Shown: piece by piece, positions 7,975 to 16,337 of the stretch | Layout: each line of letters opens with the position of its first letter | Position numbering within the stretch: position 1 is the first letter of the stretch | Source of the DNA: Nioella sp. MMSF_3534 | GTDB lineage: Bacteria > Pseudomonadota > Alphaproteobacteria > Rhodobacterales > Rhodobacteraceae | DNA: 64,000 nucleotides | Assembly (NCBI RefSeq): GCF_030732985.1 | Contig: NZ_JASHJX010000002.1 | Span: forward strand, 1 to 64,000 | Direction: 5' to 3' | Position numbers and translations under genes: made by a program | Notes under the pieces: generated by a model | Told to the model about the DNA's origin: nothing | The model's database searches: none | What the model saw: the letters and a program-made list of their open reading frames with translations, nothing else

Positions 7975-9717
7975 ATGTCGACAGTCACTCTTCAGGGTTT
8001 CGCCATCAATTCCACGACCTATGTCGGCTCGGCATCCCTGACACTCACGATTTCCGAGGGGGCCACGCTGTCTTATTCCGATGTCCCGGAGGGTGTCACG
8101 AATCTGTTCGGCATCACGGAAGTGGATGTCGTGAGCTCCTACGGGGCCTACACGAGCCAGTTTTCTCTCAATGGCGGCGTTCCTATTCCCGTGGCTGACG
8201 AAGACGAGACGTATATCTATCAGCTCAATCTCAGCACCGGGCCGGTAACTGTCCTGTCTCATTTCGATAGCAGCACGGATATCGACTATGTTTTCTTGCT
8301 GGCGGGCAGCGCACCAGCTCCCACCAACCAGGCGGAGTTCAACGCGCTTTTTGCGTCCATAAATCAGACCACACCGGCCCAAACCGCGCCAGCCCCATAT
8401 GCGCCCGGCCAGGCGATCGACCCGACCGCCATTTCCGGGGCATCGGTGTCACAGAATGATTCCTTCGTCGGAACCTCGGATGACGAAGCCTTCGATGGCG
8501 GCAGCGGCGCGGACGATCTTGACGGAAACGGCGGCAATGACACGCTCAATGGCGGGTCCGGAAACGACACGCTCAATGGCGGTGCGGGCGAAGATACCTT
8601 CGGCTACTCGGGTGGCGCGGATGTGATCGAGGATTTCTCCGGCGATTTCCTGAAGATCGACTCGCCGGTCCTGAGCGGCAGTTTGGCCTCGGTGCTGTCA
8701 GCGGCCAGTGTGGTCAGCGGCAACCTTGTTCTGGATTTCGGAGGTGGCAACACGCTGACACTGAACGGTATCACGGATGTTTCTGCACTGGACGGGCGCA
8801 TCGAGGTCGCAAACCAGCATGACCCCGAAAGCGACCTGACCGGCGACGGCACCTCCGACATTCTCTGGCGCAACGGCACGACGGGTCAGTACGGCATGTT
8901 CGACATGGCTGGCGGCACGCCCACCTGGAGCGTTCTGGGTGGCGAAAGCACCGCCTGGCAGATCGGCGGTCTGGGCGATTTCGACGGGGATGGCACCGAC
9001 GATATCCTGTGGCGCAACGATACCTCCGGCGGCATCGGCTTCTCGGCCATGGGCACCGGCAGCCCGGTCTGGAACGCGCTCGGCACCGCCGGGGCGGAAT
9101 GGCAGATCATGGGCGTCGGCGATTTCAACGGCGACGGTACCGACGATATCCTCTGGCAGAACAGCAACAATGGCGGCGTGGGCATGTTCGCCATGTCGGG
9201 CGGCACGGCGACCTGGCAGACGATCGGCGGTTCATCTGCGCCGTGGGAGATCGTGGCGACGGGTGACATTACCGGCGACGGGATCGACGACATCATCTGG
9301 CGGAACGCGACAACCGGCCAGGTGGGCCAGTTCGAGATGTCCGGCGCGGGCACGCCCACCTGGAGCGTGGTGGCCAATGTCTCGACCGACTGGCGACTGG
9401 TGGGGACCGGCGATCTGGACGGCGACGGGACGGATGACCTCTTGTGGCGGCATGAGAGCTCGGGCGCCGTGGGCTACTACGCCATGGGGTCCGGTTCGCC
9501 GGTCTGGCAGGGCCTGGGGCAAGCGAGCTTCGACTGGGATATCGTGGGCACCGGCGACTACAATGGCGACGGAACGGACGATATCCTGTGGCGGAACGTG
9601 AACACCGGCACGGTCGGCATGTATGATATGGATGGCGGGCCGAACTGGCAGACCATCGGCCAGGCCGCGCTGGCATGGGACGTCGAGGGGCAGTTCGTGG
9701 ATGAGTTCGTGTTCTGA
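7975..9717 (+). CDS. Secreted RTX protein with C-terminal FG-GAP/VCBS-like propeller tail
   Basis: 580 residues, acidic, with no N-terminal signal peptide. Residues 1-150 form a beta-rich front I do not recognise. At about 174-208 come RTX nonapeptide repeats (GGSGNDTLNGGAGEDTF), then the GGADVIEDFSGD linker also seen in serralysins. Residues 286-580 are six repeats of about 48 residues, each with a D-x-[DN]-GDG-x-DD-[IL]-LW calcium loop, ending EGQFVDEFVF. RTX repeats with an acidic-hydrophobic C-terminus fit export by a type I (ABC) secretion system, though no transporter genes are in the window. GGAG lies seven bases before the ATG. The tail is almost identical to those of the PIG-L and serralysin genes. 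The role may be adhesion or matrix binding; this is inference. Confidence 0.85.
   Translation: MSTVTLQGFAINSTTYVGSASLTLTISEGATLSYSDVPEGVTNLFGITEVDVVSSYGAYTSQFSLNGGVPIPVADEDETYIYQLNLSTGPVTVLSHFDSSTDIDYVFLLAGSAPAPTNQAEFNALFASINQTTPAQTAPAPYAPGQAIDPTAISGASVSQNDSFVGTSDDEAFDGGSGADDLDGNGGNDTLNGGSGNDTLNGGAGEDTFGYSGGADVIEDFSGDFLKIDSPVLSGSLASVLSAASVVSGNLVLDFGGGNTLTLNGITDVSALDGRIEVANQHDPESDLTGDGTSDILWRNGTTGQYGMFDMAGGTPTWSVLGGESTAWQIGGLGDFDGDGTDDILWRNDTSGGIGFSAMGTGSPVWNALGTAGAEWQIMGVGDFNGDGTDDILWQNSNNGGVGMFAMSGGTATWQTIGGSSAPWEIVATGDITGDGIDDIIWRNATTGQVGQFEMSGAGTPTWSVVANVSTDWRLVGTGDLDGDGTDDLLWRHESSGAVGYYAMGSGSPVWQGLGQASFDWDIVGTGDYNGDGTDDILWRNVNTGTVGMYDMDGGPNWQTIGQAALAWDVEGQFVDEFVF
8830..9717 (+). repeat. 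Propeller-tail cassette, copy A
   Basis: 888 bases encoding 295 residues from SDLTGDGTSD to the stop. It matches the cassettes at 15447-16337 (minus strand) and 57502-58389 along their whole length, most closely in the last two repeats, and homology stops at the stop codon. Internally it is six direct repeats of about 144 bases. Confidence 0.92.
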
Positions 9718-9821
9718 GTTATCCACCAGCAAAGACGTACTTTCCTGTCCCCTTGAGCCTTGTTGGCGGGACTAGATTTCTCTAGAAGGAAGCGGGAAAC
9801 AAGAAAGCCGTTGCTCGCCTC

Positions 9822-11282
9822 ATGGAAAATGCCATCGTCATTGCTGATCCCGGTGACGACTTCGCTCAAGTCTTCGATTTCGGGTATCCGCTTTTGCGGT
9901 GCGACATGCAGGGGCGTGTTACCGATTGGCATTCGGCATCCGAGGTGCCTCTCTCCGATCTTCAGCAGAACGCGCTCTGCATATTGGCGGCCTCGCCCGA
10001 TGGCCTTCGGCAGGCGGAAACCTTTTGCGCCCGGTTCGTCACGGAACTGGGGGCGGAACCCTTGCTTCTGATCGACCTGAGCGACACGCATCCCGACCAG
10101 AGACAGGCCAAGGTGCTGAGCAAGATCGTCGATATATTGCTGCAGGAACGGCTCAGGGCCGCGCAACGCCAGGTCGAGCTGCTGCGCGACATGGCGCATC
10201 TCCGGGCAGATTTCGAAGAGTTGAGCAACGCGTTCGGATTGCTGGAAGGTTTTGTCCAGGAGGCAGAGCTCGATCACAGGCAGCTGCGCCGCGACCTTGC
10301 CCCGGCCTCGAACACGAAGCCGGTGAACTTGCCAGCGGGTGCGGTTCTGCATCAGCGCCTGCCAGGTGAAAGCAGCGGAATCTCTGATATCGGCTTGCAT
10401 GTCGCGCGGGCCCCAGCCGGTTCGGGCGGCCAGCTCCTGATTGGGCTTCACGCACTGGAAAAAGCCGAGACACTTGCCGAATGGTCCATCGGTCAAGGCG
10501 ATCTGAGCGCCGGCTGGTTGCGATTGCCGCTGGAAGTTGCGCTTGGACCTGACAATACCACGCTTCAACTGCGCCTCGAATGGACGGGCACCGCACCGCT
10601 GGAGCTTGATTGGTCACTGCGGCATCCGGACCAGCGCTATTGCCTTCAGCTCCGAGAAGGATCCGAAGCCAAGCCATCTGAGACTGAGGACCGGGTACTT
10701 GCCCTGCAATTGTGGACTTACATTCCCGGTTGCACCCCTCCCCATTCCAGCGATGGCGCGGGGGTCAAGGTACTGGCAGAAGCGGCTCTCAGGGCTGCCC
10801 GAAATCTCAACCCGGATAACACCGACACGAAGTATCTCGAAGAGCAGAATGTTCTGCAGGTCCATCCGGTTCAGGGTGATCTGGCAGCAGCATTGCTTTG
10901 CGATGCGGTTGGCTCAGGTGTGAATGAGGTCACGGCCAGCATTCACAGCCTGTCCGAACAAGGTGCTGATATCGAGTACGCGATTGCAGTTGCCCCAACC
11001 GCCGCACGCATTGATCCTGCCGGCAACAAGCGTGCCTTTATCCGGAGGCGCAGTGCGTTGGCGCCTTCCCTGAACAGTTTGCTGGACTCTCCCGGTGCGC
11101 AAAAATCCGAATGGTACCGGCTATCTGCTGGCCAGAAAGGCCATATCCATCTGCTCCTGCAAGAACCGGCAGGATCGGCGATGGATCTCTATCTGATCAC
11201 CCGCATGGCAGACCAACAGCTGCCACCTAGCTGGGCTTGGGCGGCATTCTCATCTGTCACCCTGTGCCGCGACAGGTTCTAG
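9822..11282 (+). CDS. Protein of unknown function, first gene of a glycan-type operon
   Basis: 486 residues with no signal peptide or membrane segment. A short N-terminal part (to about 105) precedes a probable coiled coil at about 105-150 (LLQERLRAAQRQVELLRDMAHLR is the core, given by position). The rest is a beta-rich region reminiscent of carbohydrate-binding or jelly-roll folds (GSGGQLLIGLHALE, LQLRLEWTGTAPLELDW). I associate this layout with Rhodobacteraceae proteins annotated DUF6212, but only tentatively. It ends four bases before a double glycosyltransferase gene, so cotranscription is likely and a role in building or exporting a surface glycan is plausible. The ribosome-binding site is weak. 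A small CTAGA/TCTAG hairpin lies at 9772-9785. Confidence 0.7.
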   Translation: MENAIVIADPGDDFAQVFDFGYPLLRCDMQGRVTDWHSASEVPLSDLQQNALCILAASPDGLRQAETFCARFVTELGAEPLLLIDLSDTHPDQRQAKVLSKIVDILLQERLRAAQRQVELLRDMAHLRADFEELSNAFGLLEGFVQEAELDHRQLRRDLAPASNTKPVNLPAGAVLHQRLPGESSGISDIGLHVARAPAGSGGQLLIGLHALEKAETLAEWSIGQGDLSAGWLRLPLEVALGPDNTTLQLRLEWTGTAPLELDWSLRHPDQRYCLQLREGSEAKPSETEDRVLALQLWTYIPGCTPPHSSDGAGVKVLAEAALRAARNLNPDNTDTKYLEEQNVLQVHPVQGDLAAALLCDAVGSGVNEVTASIHSLSEQGADIEYAIAVAPTAARIDPAGNKRAFIRRRSALAPSLNSLLDSPGAQKSEWYRLSAGQKGHIHLLLQEPAGSAMDLYLITRMADQQLPPSWAWAAFSSVTLCRDRF

Positions 11283-11286
11283 CAGG

Positions 11287-13938
11287 ATGCGCGACGTAGC
11301 AGAACCGGCTGCACCGAGGGTTGCGATCGTCATTCCGGTGTTCCGCCACTCCGGCCTGGTGACCGAGGCGCTGGAATCAGCTCTTGCGCAGGAAGCGCCC
11401 TTTCCGTTCCTTGTGGCACTGGTCAACGATGGGTGCCCCTATCCCGAAACGGAAGAGGTCGGGCTGGCCTATGCCCGAGCCTATCCGCATCGCGTGATTT
11501 ATCTTCGCAAGCCGAATGGCGGGCTCGCCAGCGCGCGCAACCACGGAATTCGTACGGTTCTGGACCGGTATCCCTCGGTCGATGCGATCTATTTCCTCGA
11601 CGCCGACAACCGGCTGAGACCGCAGGCGATGGCACGGGCCATGGCCACGCTTGACGCGGATCCGGACGCAGACTGGATATATCCCAGCATCGACATGTTC
11701 GGCCTTCCCAGCGCATGGGATTACAGCGGGCCCTATTCACTTCTTCAACACTCGACCATCAACATCTGCGAGGCGGGCAGCCTTGTCAGACGAAAGGTCT
11801 TCGAAGACGGGGTATTCTTCGATCAGAGCTTTCGGCTCGGGTGGGAGGATTGGGATTTCTTCCTGTCGGCGGCGCGCTCCGGGTTCCGGGGAAAGTACCT
11901 GGAGGACTTTGGCTTCCGTTACCGGAAGCGCCCCGAAAGCATGCTGATGGAGGCCGACCGCGAAGCGGCCCAGTTGCAGGGGGATATGGCGCAGAAGCAC
12001 AAGCTGTTGTTTGCGCCGCGTGAACTGGTGCGCCTGGAAGCCGACGAGGCACCGCGATACGCCATCTACATGCCCGACCGGGCCGAGTTGCTGCATTGTG
12101 TCGATCCGGATGACGGATCTTTGCGCGTTGTGGATGTCGAAACTCATATCCGGCAGGTATGGCAAGCTCAGGTTCTTCCCGGTGCAAACTCGGCACCGCC
12201 TTTCACCGTGGTCATGCACAGTGCGGTTCTGGCCTGCCTCAGGTCGGCCGGTCTCTTGCACTGGGCCTTGTGGAAGCTGGAAAGCCAACTGGAATCCGCG
12301 CATGTTGCCGGACTTCATATTTCCCAGGGCACACCGGGACGCGTTGAGATAGCTGATATATCGGCTACCGAGGACAAGAGCCGAATTCGCCAAGCCGCGG
12401 TTGCTGCCATTTCCCCGAAATTGCTTACCGAGGTGCTGCGCGATACGGTTTCCGACTGGATCGACACAGTTCTCAGTGCCCATCCCAAGCCCAAGATTGC
12501 CCAGAGCGAGCTGTTTCTTCCCGCCTCCGTCGCAGACACGGACCGCCTGCACCGCGACGCGACCAGCAGCCTTGTCCAGCTGATCCACTCTTTGCGCGCA
12601 TCTCCCTACCGTGCAGCGCTTGGGCAGGAGTGGCAGTGGCGCAGCAACGGCGCGACGATGCGCAATCTCGAATACAGGATTCCCCGAAAGCGGTTTTCGG
12701 GTCAGCCGGTATATCCGCGTGTCACGCGAGATACATCGCGCAACATGGGCTTCCTGCTGCCAATGGCGGAATTCGCGGGCGTCGAACGGGTCGCCTACAA
12801 TATCGCCAAAGCGATGCGGGCACGCGGCTGGTCCACTCATGCCATGCTGCTTGATACCGGGTCGATCAAGATCCTGCCCGACTGGCAGGACGCATTCGAT
12901 AGCGTGGGGTTCCTGTCCGACCCCGACTTCCGTCTTGGCGGGGACGGGCCGCAGAATTTCCTGGGCAGCCCGATATCAGACTGGGCGGTGTCGGGTAATC
13001 ACGACAAAGTCCTCAGCATGCTTCACTGGCTCGACTGCGTGATCAACTTCCATGGTGGCGCGGTGGCCGGGACAATGGGACAGCTTCGGCGACTGGGTGT
13101 TCGCACCGTGAACTCTTTACATGTCCATGACCTGACCCGCTTTGGACGCCCCACCGGGAATACACATGTGGGTCTTGCTTATGAGCACGCCTTTGATCTG
13201 TTTGCCCCGTGCTCCGAAGCGATGGCCAGCTGGTTGCGCGGCATGGGCGTTCCGCGTCAGAAGATCGTGACCGTTCCGAATGCGCCAGGCTTTGACCTGC
13301 CAAGTTCCGTGCTGGTATCTGATGCCCTTGCCCGGCGTCGTGACCGCCCCGCCGACCAACCGCTCAGGGCGCTTTTCATCGGTCGGCTGGACCGTCAGAA
13401 AGGCGTCGACCGACTGGACGCATTGATCCGCGCCAGCAAGTCCCGTCGCTTGCCGGTGGATTGGCGTGTCATTGGCAGTTCGGTCATGGGGGACAGCAGA
13501 AGCCTGCCAGGTGGCAACCTTGCCATCTCGCCAGAAGCCCCGCTGTCCGATCCCGCGGATCTTGCCGCCGCCTATGACTGGGCGGATGTCGTTGTGATGC
13601 TGTCCCGCTACGAGGGATTGCCGCTGACGGTGCTGGAGGCCATGCGTTCTGGCGCGGTGGTGATCTCGACGGATGTCGGCGCCATCTCAGAGGTAGTGCA
13701 AGACGGCAAGTCCGGCATTCTGTTTCCCGACAGCGAAGATATTACCCCGGCGCTGGATACGCTTGAGCTTCTGTCCGGCGATCGCGCCCGTTTGCGCGCC
13801 ATGTCGGCTTCCGGTTTTGAAGACATGCTTTCTCGTACATGGCAGACGGCGACACAGGCGCTCTCTGACGCGTTGGAACAGCCAGCACCGTCCGCGCCAA
13901 CAGATCCCTTGAAGGATGATGGAAATGACGACACCTAG
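11287..13938 (+). CDS. Bifunctional glycosyltransferase (GT2 front, GT4 back)
   Basis: 883 residues in three parts. Residues 10-240 are a GT2 (GT-A) domain: AIVIPVFRHSGLV, the KPNGGLASARN sugar-binding turn, and the metal-binding DAD at 105-107. Residues about 240-480 are a linker I cannot assign. Residues about 490-870 are a GT4 (GT-B) domain: FIGRLDRQKGVDRL near 698, then SRYEGLPLTVLEAM near 773 with the E-x7-E pair. There is no signal peptide or transmembrane helix, so it acts in the cytoplasm, probably on a lipid-linked or protein acceptor. Two transferase folds in one chain suggest it adds two different sugars in succession, or one plus a processing step. It overlaps the FkbM methyltransferase gene by a few bases. 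Confidence 0.88.
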   Translation: MRDVAEPAAPRVAIVIPVFRHSGLVTEALESALAQEAPFPFLVALVNDGCPYPETEEVGLAYARAYPHRVIYLRKPNGGLASARNHGIRTVLDRYPSVDAIYFLDADNRLRPQAMARAMATLDADPDADWIYPSIDMFGLPSAWDYSGPYSLLQHSTINICEAGSLVRRKVFEDGVFFDQSFRLGWEDWDFFLSAARSGFRGKYLEDFGFRYRKRPESMLMEADREAAQLQGDMAQKHKLLFAPRELVRLEADEAPRYAIYMPDRAELLHCVDPDDGSLRVVDVETHIRQVWQAQVLPGANSAPPFTVVMHSAVLACLRSAGLLHWALWKLESQLESAHVAGLHISQGTPGRVEIADISATEDKSRIRQAAVAAISPKLLTEVLRDTVSDWIDTVLSAHPKPKIAQSELFLPASVADTDRLHRDATSSLVQLIHSLRASPYRAALGQEWQWRSNGATMRNLEYRIPRKRFSGQPVYPRVTRDTSRNMGFLLPMAEFAGVERVAYNIAKAMRARGWSTHAMLLDTGSIKILPDWQDAFDSVGFLSDPDFRLGGDGPQNFLGSPISDWAVSGNHDKVLSMLHWLDCVINFHGGAVAGTMGQLRRLGVRTVNSLHVHDLTRFGRPTGNTHVGLAYEHAFDLFAPCSEAMASWLRGMGVPRQKIVTVPNAPGFDLPSSVLVSDALARRRDRPADQPLRALFIGRLDRQKGVDRLDALIRASKSRRLPVDWRVIGSSVMGDSRSLPGGNLAISPEAPLSDPADLAAAYDWADVVVMLSRYEGLPLTVLEAMRSGAVVISTDVGAISEVVQDGKSGILFPDSEDITPALDTLELLSGDRARLRAMSASGFEDMLSRTWQTATQALSDALEQPAPSAPTDPLKDDGNDDT

Positions 13939-14701
13939 CACGAGCCAAGAGCCCCGTTCGGATCTGATTTACGACCTCGGCATGCATTGGGCTCTTGATA
14001 CCGATTTCTATCTTCGCAAGGGCTTTTCGGTTGTTGCGCTGGAAGCGAACCCTGAAATGTGCAAGCGCGCGCAGGAGAAGTTTTCAACCGAAGTGGCCGA
14101 TGGTCGCCTTGCGATCGTGAACCGCGCCTTCTGGGACACGGAGGATCACCAGATCGCTTTTCACGTCAATCCGGTCAAGGACGACTGGAGCAGCGTCAAG
14201 AAGGGATGGGCCGAAAAAGGCGGCCATGAATCAGAGGAAATACAGGTTCAGACCGTGACATTGGCGGGGCTTTTCGACCGCTATGGTGTTCCGCGCTACA
14301 TCAAGTGTGACATGGAAGGCGTGGATGACCTGTTTACCCAACAGTTGGCAACCGACGCACGGCGCCCGGATTTCGTTTCCGTAGAGGCCATGTCGGCAGA
14401 TACCATCTGCTTTCTGCGCGCGGCGGGCTATGACCGGTTCCAGATTGTAAACCAGGCGCTGCACAACATGGTCCGCCCGGTGGAACCCGCGCGAGAAGGG
14501 CAGTTTGCGGATGCAAAGTTCAACGGCCATATGAGCGGGCTATTCGGGAAGGAACTGCCGCCCGAGAAGTGGATCGATGCGGAAGAGTGCCTCGACCGGT
14601 TCCAGATGTTCCGGAAATTGCAGCTCAAGGATGGAATGCTTGCCCATGGCTGGATCGATTTCCACGCCACGACACAAGCCAGCCTGGAGAAAACAGCGTG
14701 A
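13925..14701 (+). CDS. FkbM-family methyltransferase
   Basis: 258 residues from the ATG at 13925, preceded by AAGGA at the right distance; two in-frame ATGs at 13916 and 13919 are alternatives. It overlaps the end of the glycosyltransferase gene. The AdoMet-binding region is DLGMHWALDTDFYLRKGF followed by VVALEANPEMCKRAQ, and IKCDMEGVD is the typical FkbM DxEG segment. FkbM enzymes O-methylate hydroxyl groups, often on sugars of surface polysaccharides. The first motif lacks the usual glycine-rich GANxG turn, reading DLGMHWALDT instead. Context between a glycosyltransferase and a sulfotransferase points to decoration of the same glycan. Confidence 0.83.
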   Translation: MTTPSTSQEPRSDLIYDLGMHWALDTDFYLRKGFSVVALEANPEMCKRAQEKFSTEVADGRLAIVNRAFWDTEDHQIAFHVNPVKDDWSSVKKGWAEKGGHESEEIQVQTVTLAGLFDRYGVPRYIKCDMEGVDDLFTQQLATDARRPDFVSVEAMSADTICFLRAAGYDRFQIVNQALHNMVRPVEPAREGQFADAKFNGHMSGLFGKELPPEKWIDAEECLDRFQMFRKLQLKDGMLAHGWIDFHATTQASLEKTA

Positions 14702-15426
14702 CGCGTTCGACGGATTGTACCCGCTTCGTCATTCTCAGCGAGGCCCGGTCGGGAACCTCTCTGTTGACCGAAACGCTAAACAGCCACCCCGAGATCACGT
14801 GCCATGGCGAAGTGTTCCATCCGAACCCGGCGTGGCATTTCCGGGGCACCATGGCGGAGTGGAGCAATGACACATTGCTCAAACTGCGCGCGGAAAAGGC
14901 GGTGTTTCTCGACCGGGTGTTTGATCAGCCCGATGCGACAGCAGTCGGATTCAAGATGTGGCGCATTCAGGAGCCCGACGAATGCGCACGGCTGCTTGCC
15001 GATGGGTCAGTGTCGAAGATCATCCTCGAACGTCGCAACAAGCTGTCTCAGTATTCCTCAACTCTGTTGGCCCACCAGACAGGAATCTGGAACCTCAGCG
15101 CAGACTCAGGCGGCAAGAAGCTGGAATCCGCGCCGCTGGTCTTCGATGCCAGGGCTTTCCGAAAGTTCATCGCGTATCAAACCGAGACATTTGACTATTA
15201 TCGCAGTCAGGCAACCGGTCCCACGCTGAACATTTCCTTTTCGAGCCTGGTGCAAGACGGGTTCGATGGTGTTCAGGATTTCCTTGGGGTTCAAAGACAG
15301 CCGCTTGATCCGCAGAAACGCCGCCTGCATGGCACCGACATTCTGGCGCGCTTCCAGCAATCGGATCACGCGGCAATCCGGGCGGAACTGAGCAGTCTCG
15401 GACAACCCGGGTGGGTCACCGAGTAG
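14698..15426 (+). CDS. Sulfotransferase family protein
   Basis: 242 residues starting at GTG 14698, which overlaps the methyltransferase stop in a GTGA junction. The N-terminal FVILSEARSGTSLLTETL is the 5'-phosphosulfate-binding loop of PAPS-dependent sulfotransferases, followed by HGEVFHPN. A later LERRNKLSQYSSTLLA segment fits the 3'-phosphate-binding region. It would transfer sulfate from PAPS to a hydroxyl group, most likely on the sugar made by the preceding genes. The C-terminal part is divergent and the acceptor unknown. It is last in the operon and runs convergently into the PIG-L gene with only 20 bases between stops. Confidence 0.82.
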   Translation: MTRSTDCTRFVILSEARSGTSLLTETLNSHPEITCHGEVFHPNPAWHFRGTMAEWSNDTLLKLRAEKAVFLDRVFDQPDATAVGFKMWRIQEPDECARLLADGSVSKIILERRNKLSQYSSTLLAHQTGIWNLSADSGGKKLESAPLVFDARAFRKFIAYQTETFDYYRSQATGPTLNISFSSLVQDGFDGVQDFLGVQRQPLDPQKRRLHGTDILARFQQSDHAAIRAELSSLGQPGWVTE

Positions 15427-15446
15427 CGACCTTGATCGGGCACCGT

Positions 15447-16337
15447 TCAGAACACGAACTCATCCACGAACTGCCCCTCGACGTCCCATTCCAGCCCGGT
15501 CTGGCCGATGGTCTGCCAGGTGGGGCCGCCGCCATCCATGTCGTACATACCGACCGTGCCGGTGTTCACGTTCCGCCACAGGATGTCGTCCGTACCGTCG
15601 CCATTGTAATCGCCCGTGCCCACGATATCCCAGTCGAAGCTCGCTTGCCCCAGGCCCTGCCAGACTGGCGAACCGGAGCCCATGGCGTAGTAGCCCACGG
15701 CGCCCGAGCTCTCGTGCCGCCACAAGAGGTCATCCGTGCCGTCGCCGTCCAGATCGCCGGTCCCCACCAGCCGCCAGTCGTTGGAAGCATTGGCAACGAT
15801 GCTCCACGTGGGCGTGCCCGCCGAGGATATCTCGAACTGGCCCACCTGACCGGTCGTGGAATTGCGCCAGATGATGTCGTCGATCCCGTCGCCGGTCGTG
15901 TCGCCGGTCGCCACGATCTCCCACGGGGCCGAGGAGCCGCCGATCGTCTGCCAGCTGGACGAGCCGCCGGACATGGCGAACATGCCAACACCGCCATTGC
16001 TGCTGTTCTGCCAGAGGATATCGTCGGTGCCGTCACCGTTGAAATCGCCGACGCCCACGATGCCCCACGCGGAACTGGCCTGCCCCAAGGCATTCCAGAC
16101 CGGGCTTCCGCTACCCATAGCCGAGAAGCCGATGCCGCCGGAGCTGTCATTGCGCCAGAGAATATCGTCGGTGCCATCGCCGTCGAAATCGCCCACAAAC
16201 GAGATCTGCCAGACCGGGGTCTCCTGACCCAGAACGCTCCACGTTGGCGTGCCGCCCGCCATGTCGAACATGCCGAGCTGCCCGGTCGTGCCATTGCGCC
16301 ACAGGATGTCGGAGGTGCCATCGCCCGTGAGGTCTGA
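15447..16337 (-). repeat. Propeller-tail cassette, copy B
   Basis: 891 bases encoding 296 residues (one glycine more than copies A and C near the end). It aligns end to end with the cassettes at 8830-9717 and 57502-58389. Copies B and C share changes such as ASSAWGIVGVGDFN that copy A lacks, while copies A and C share others. Confidence 0.92.
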
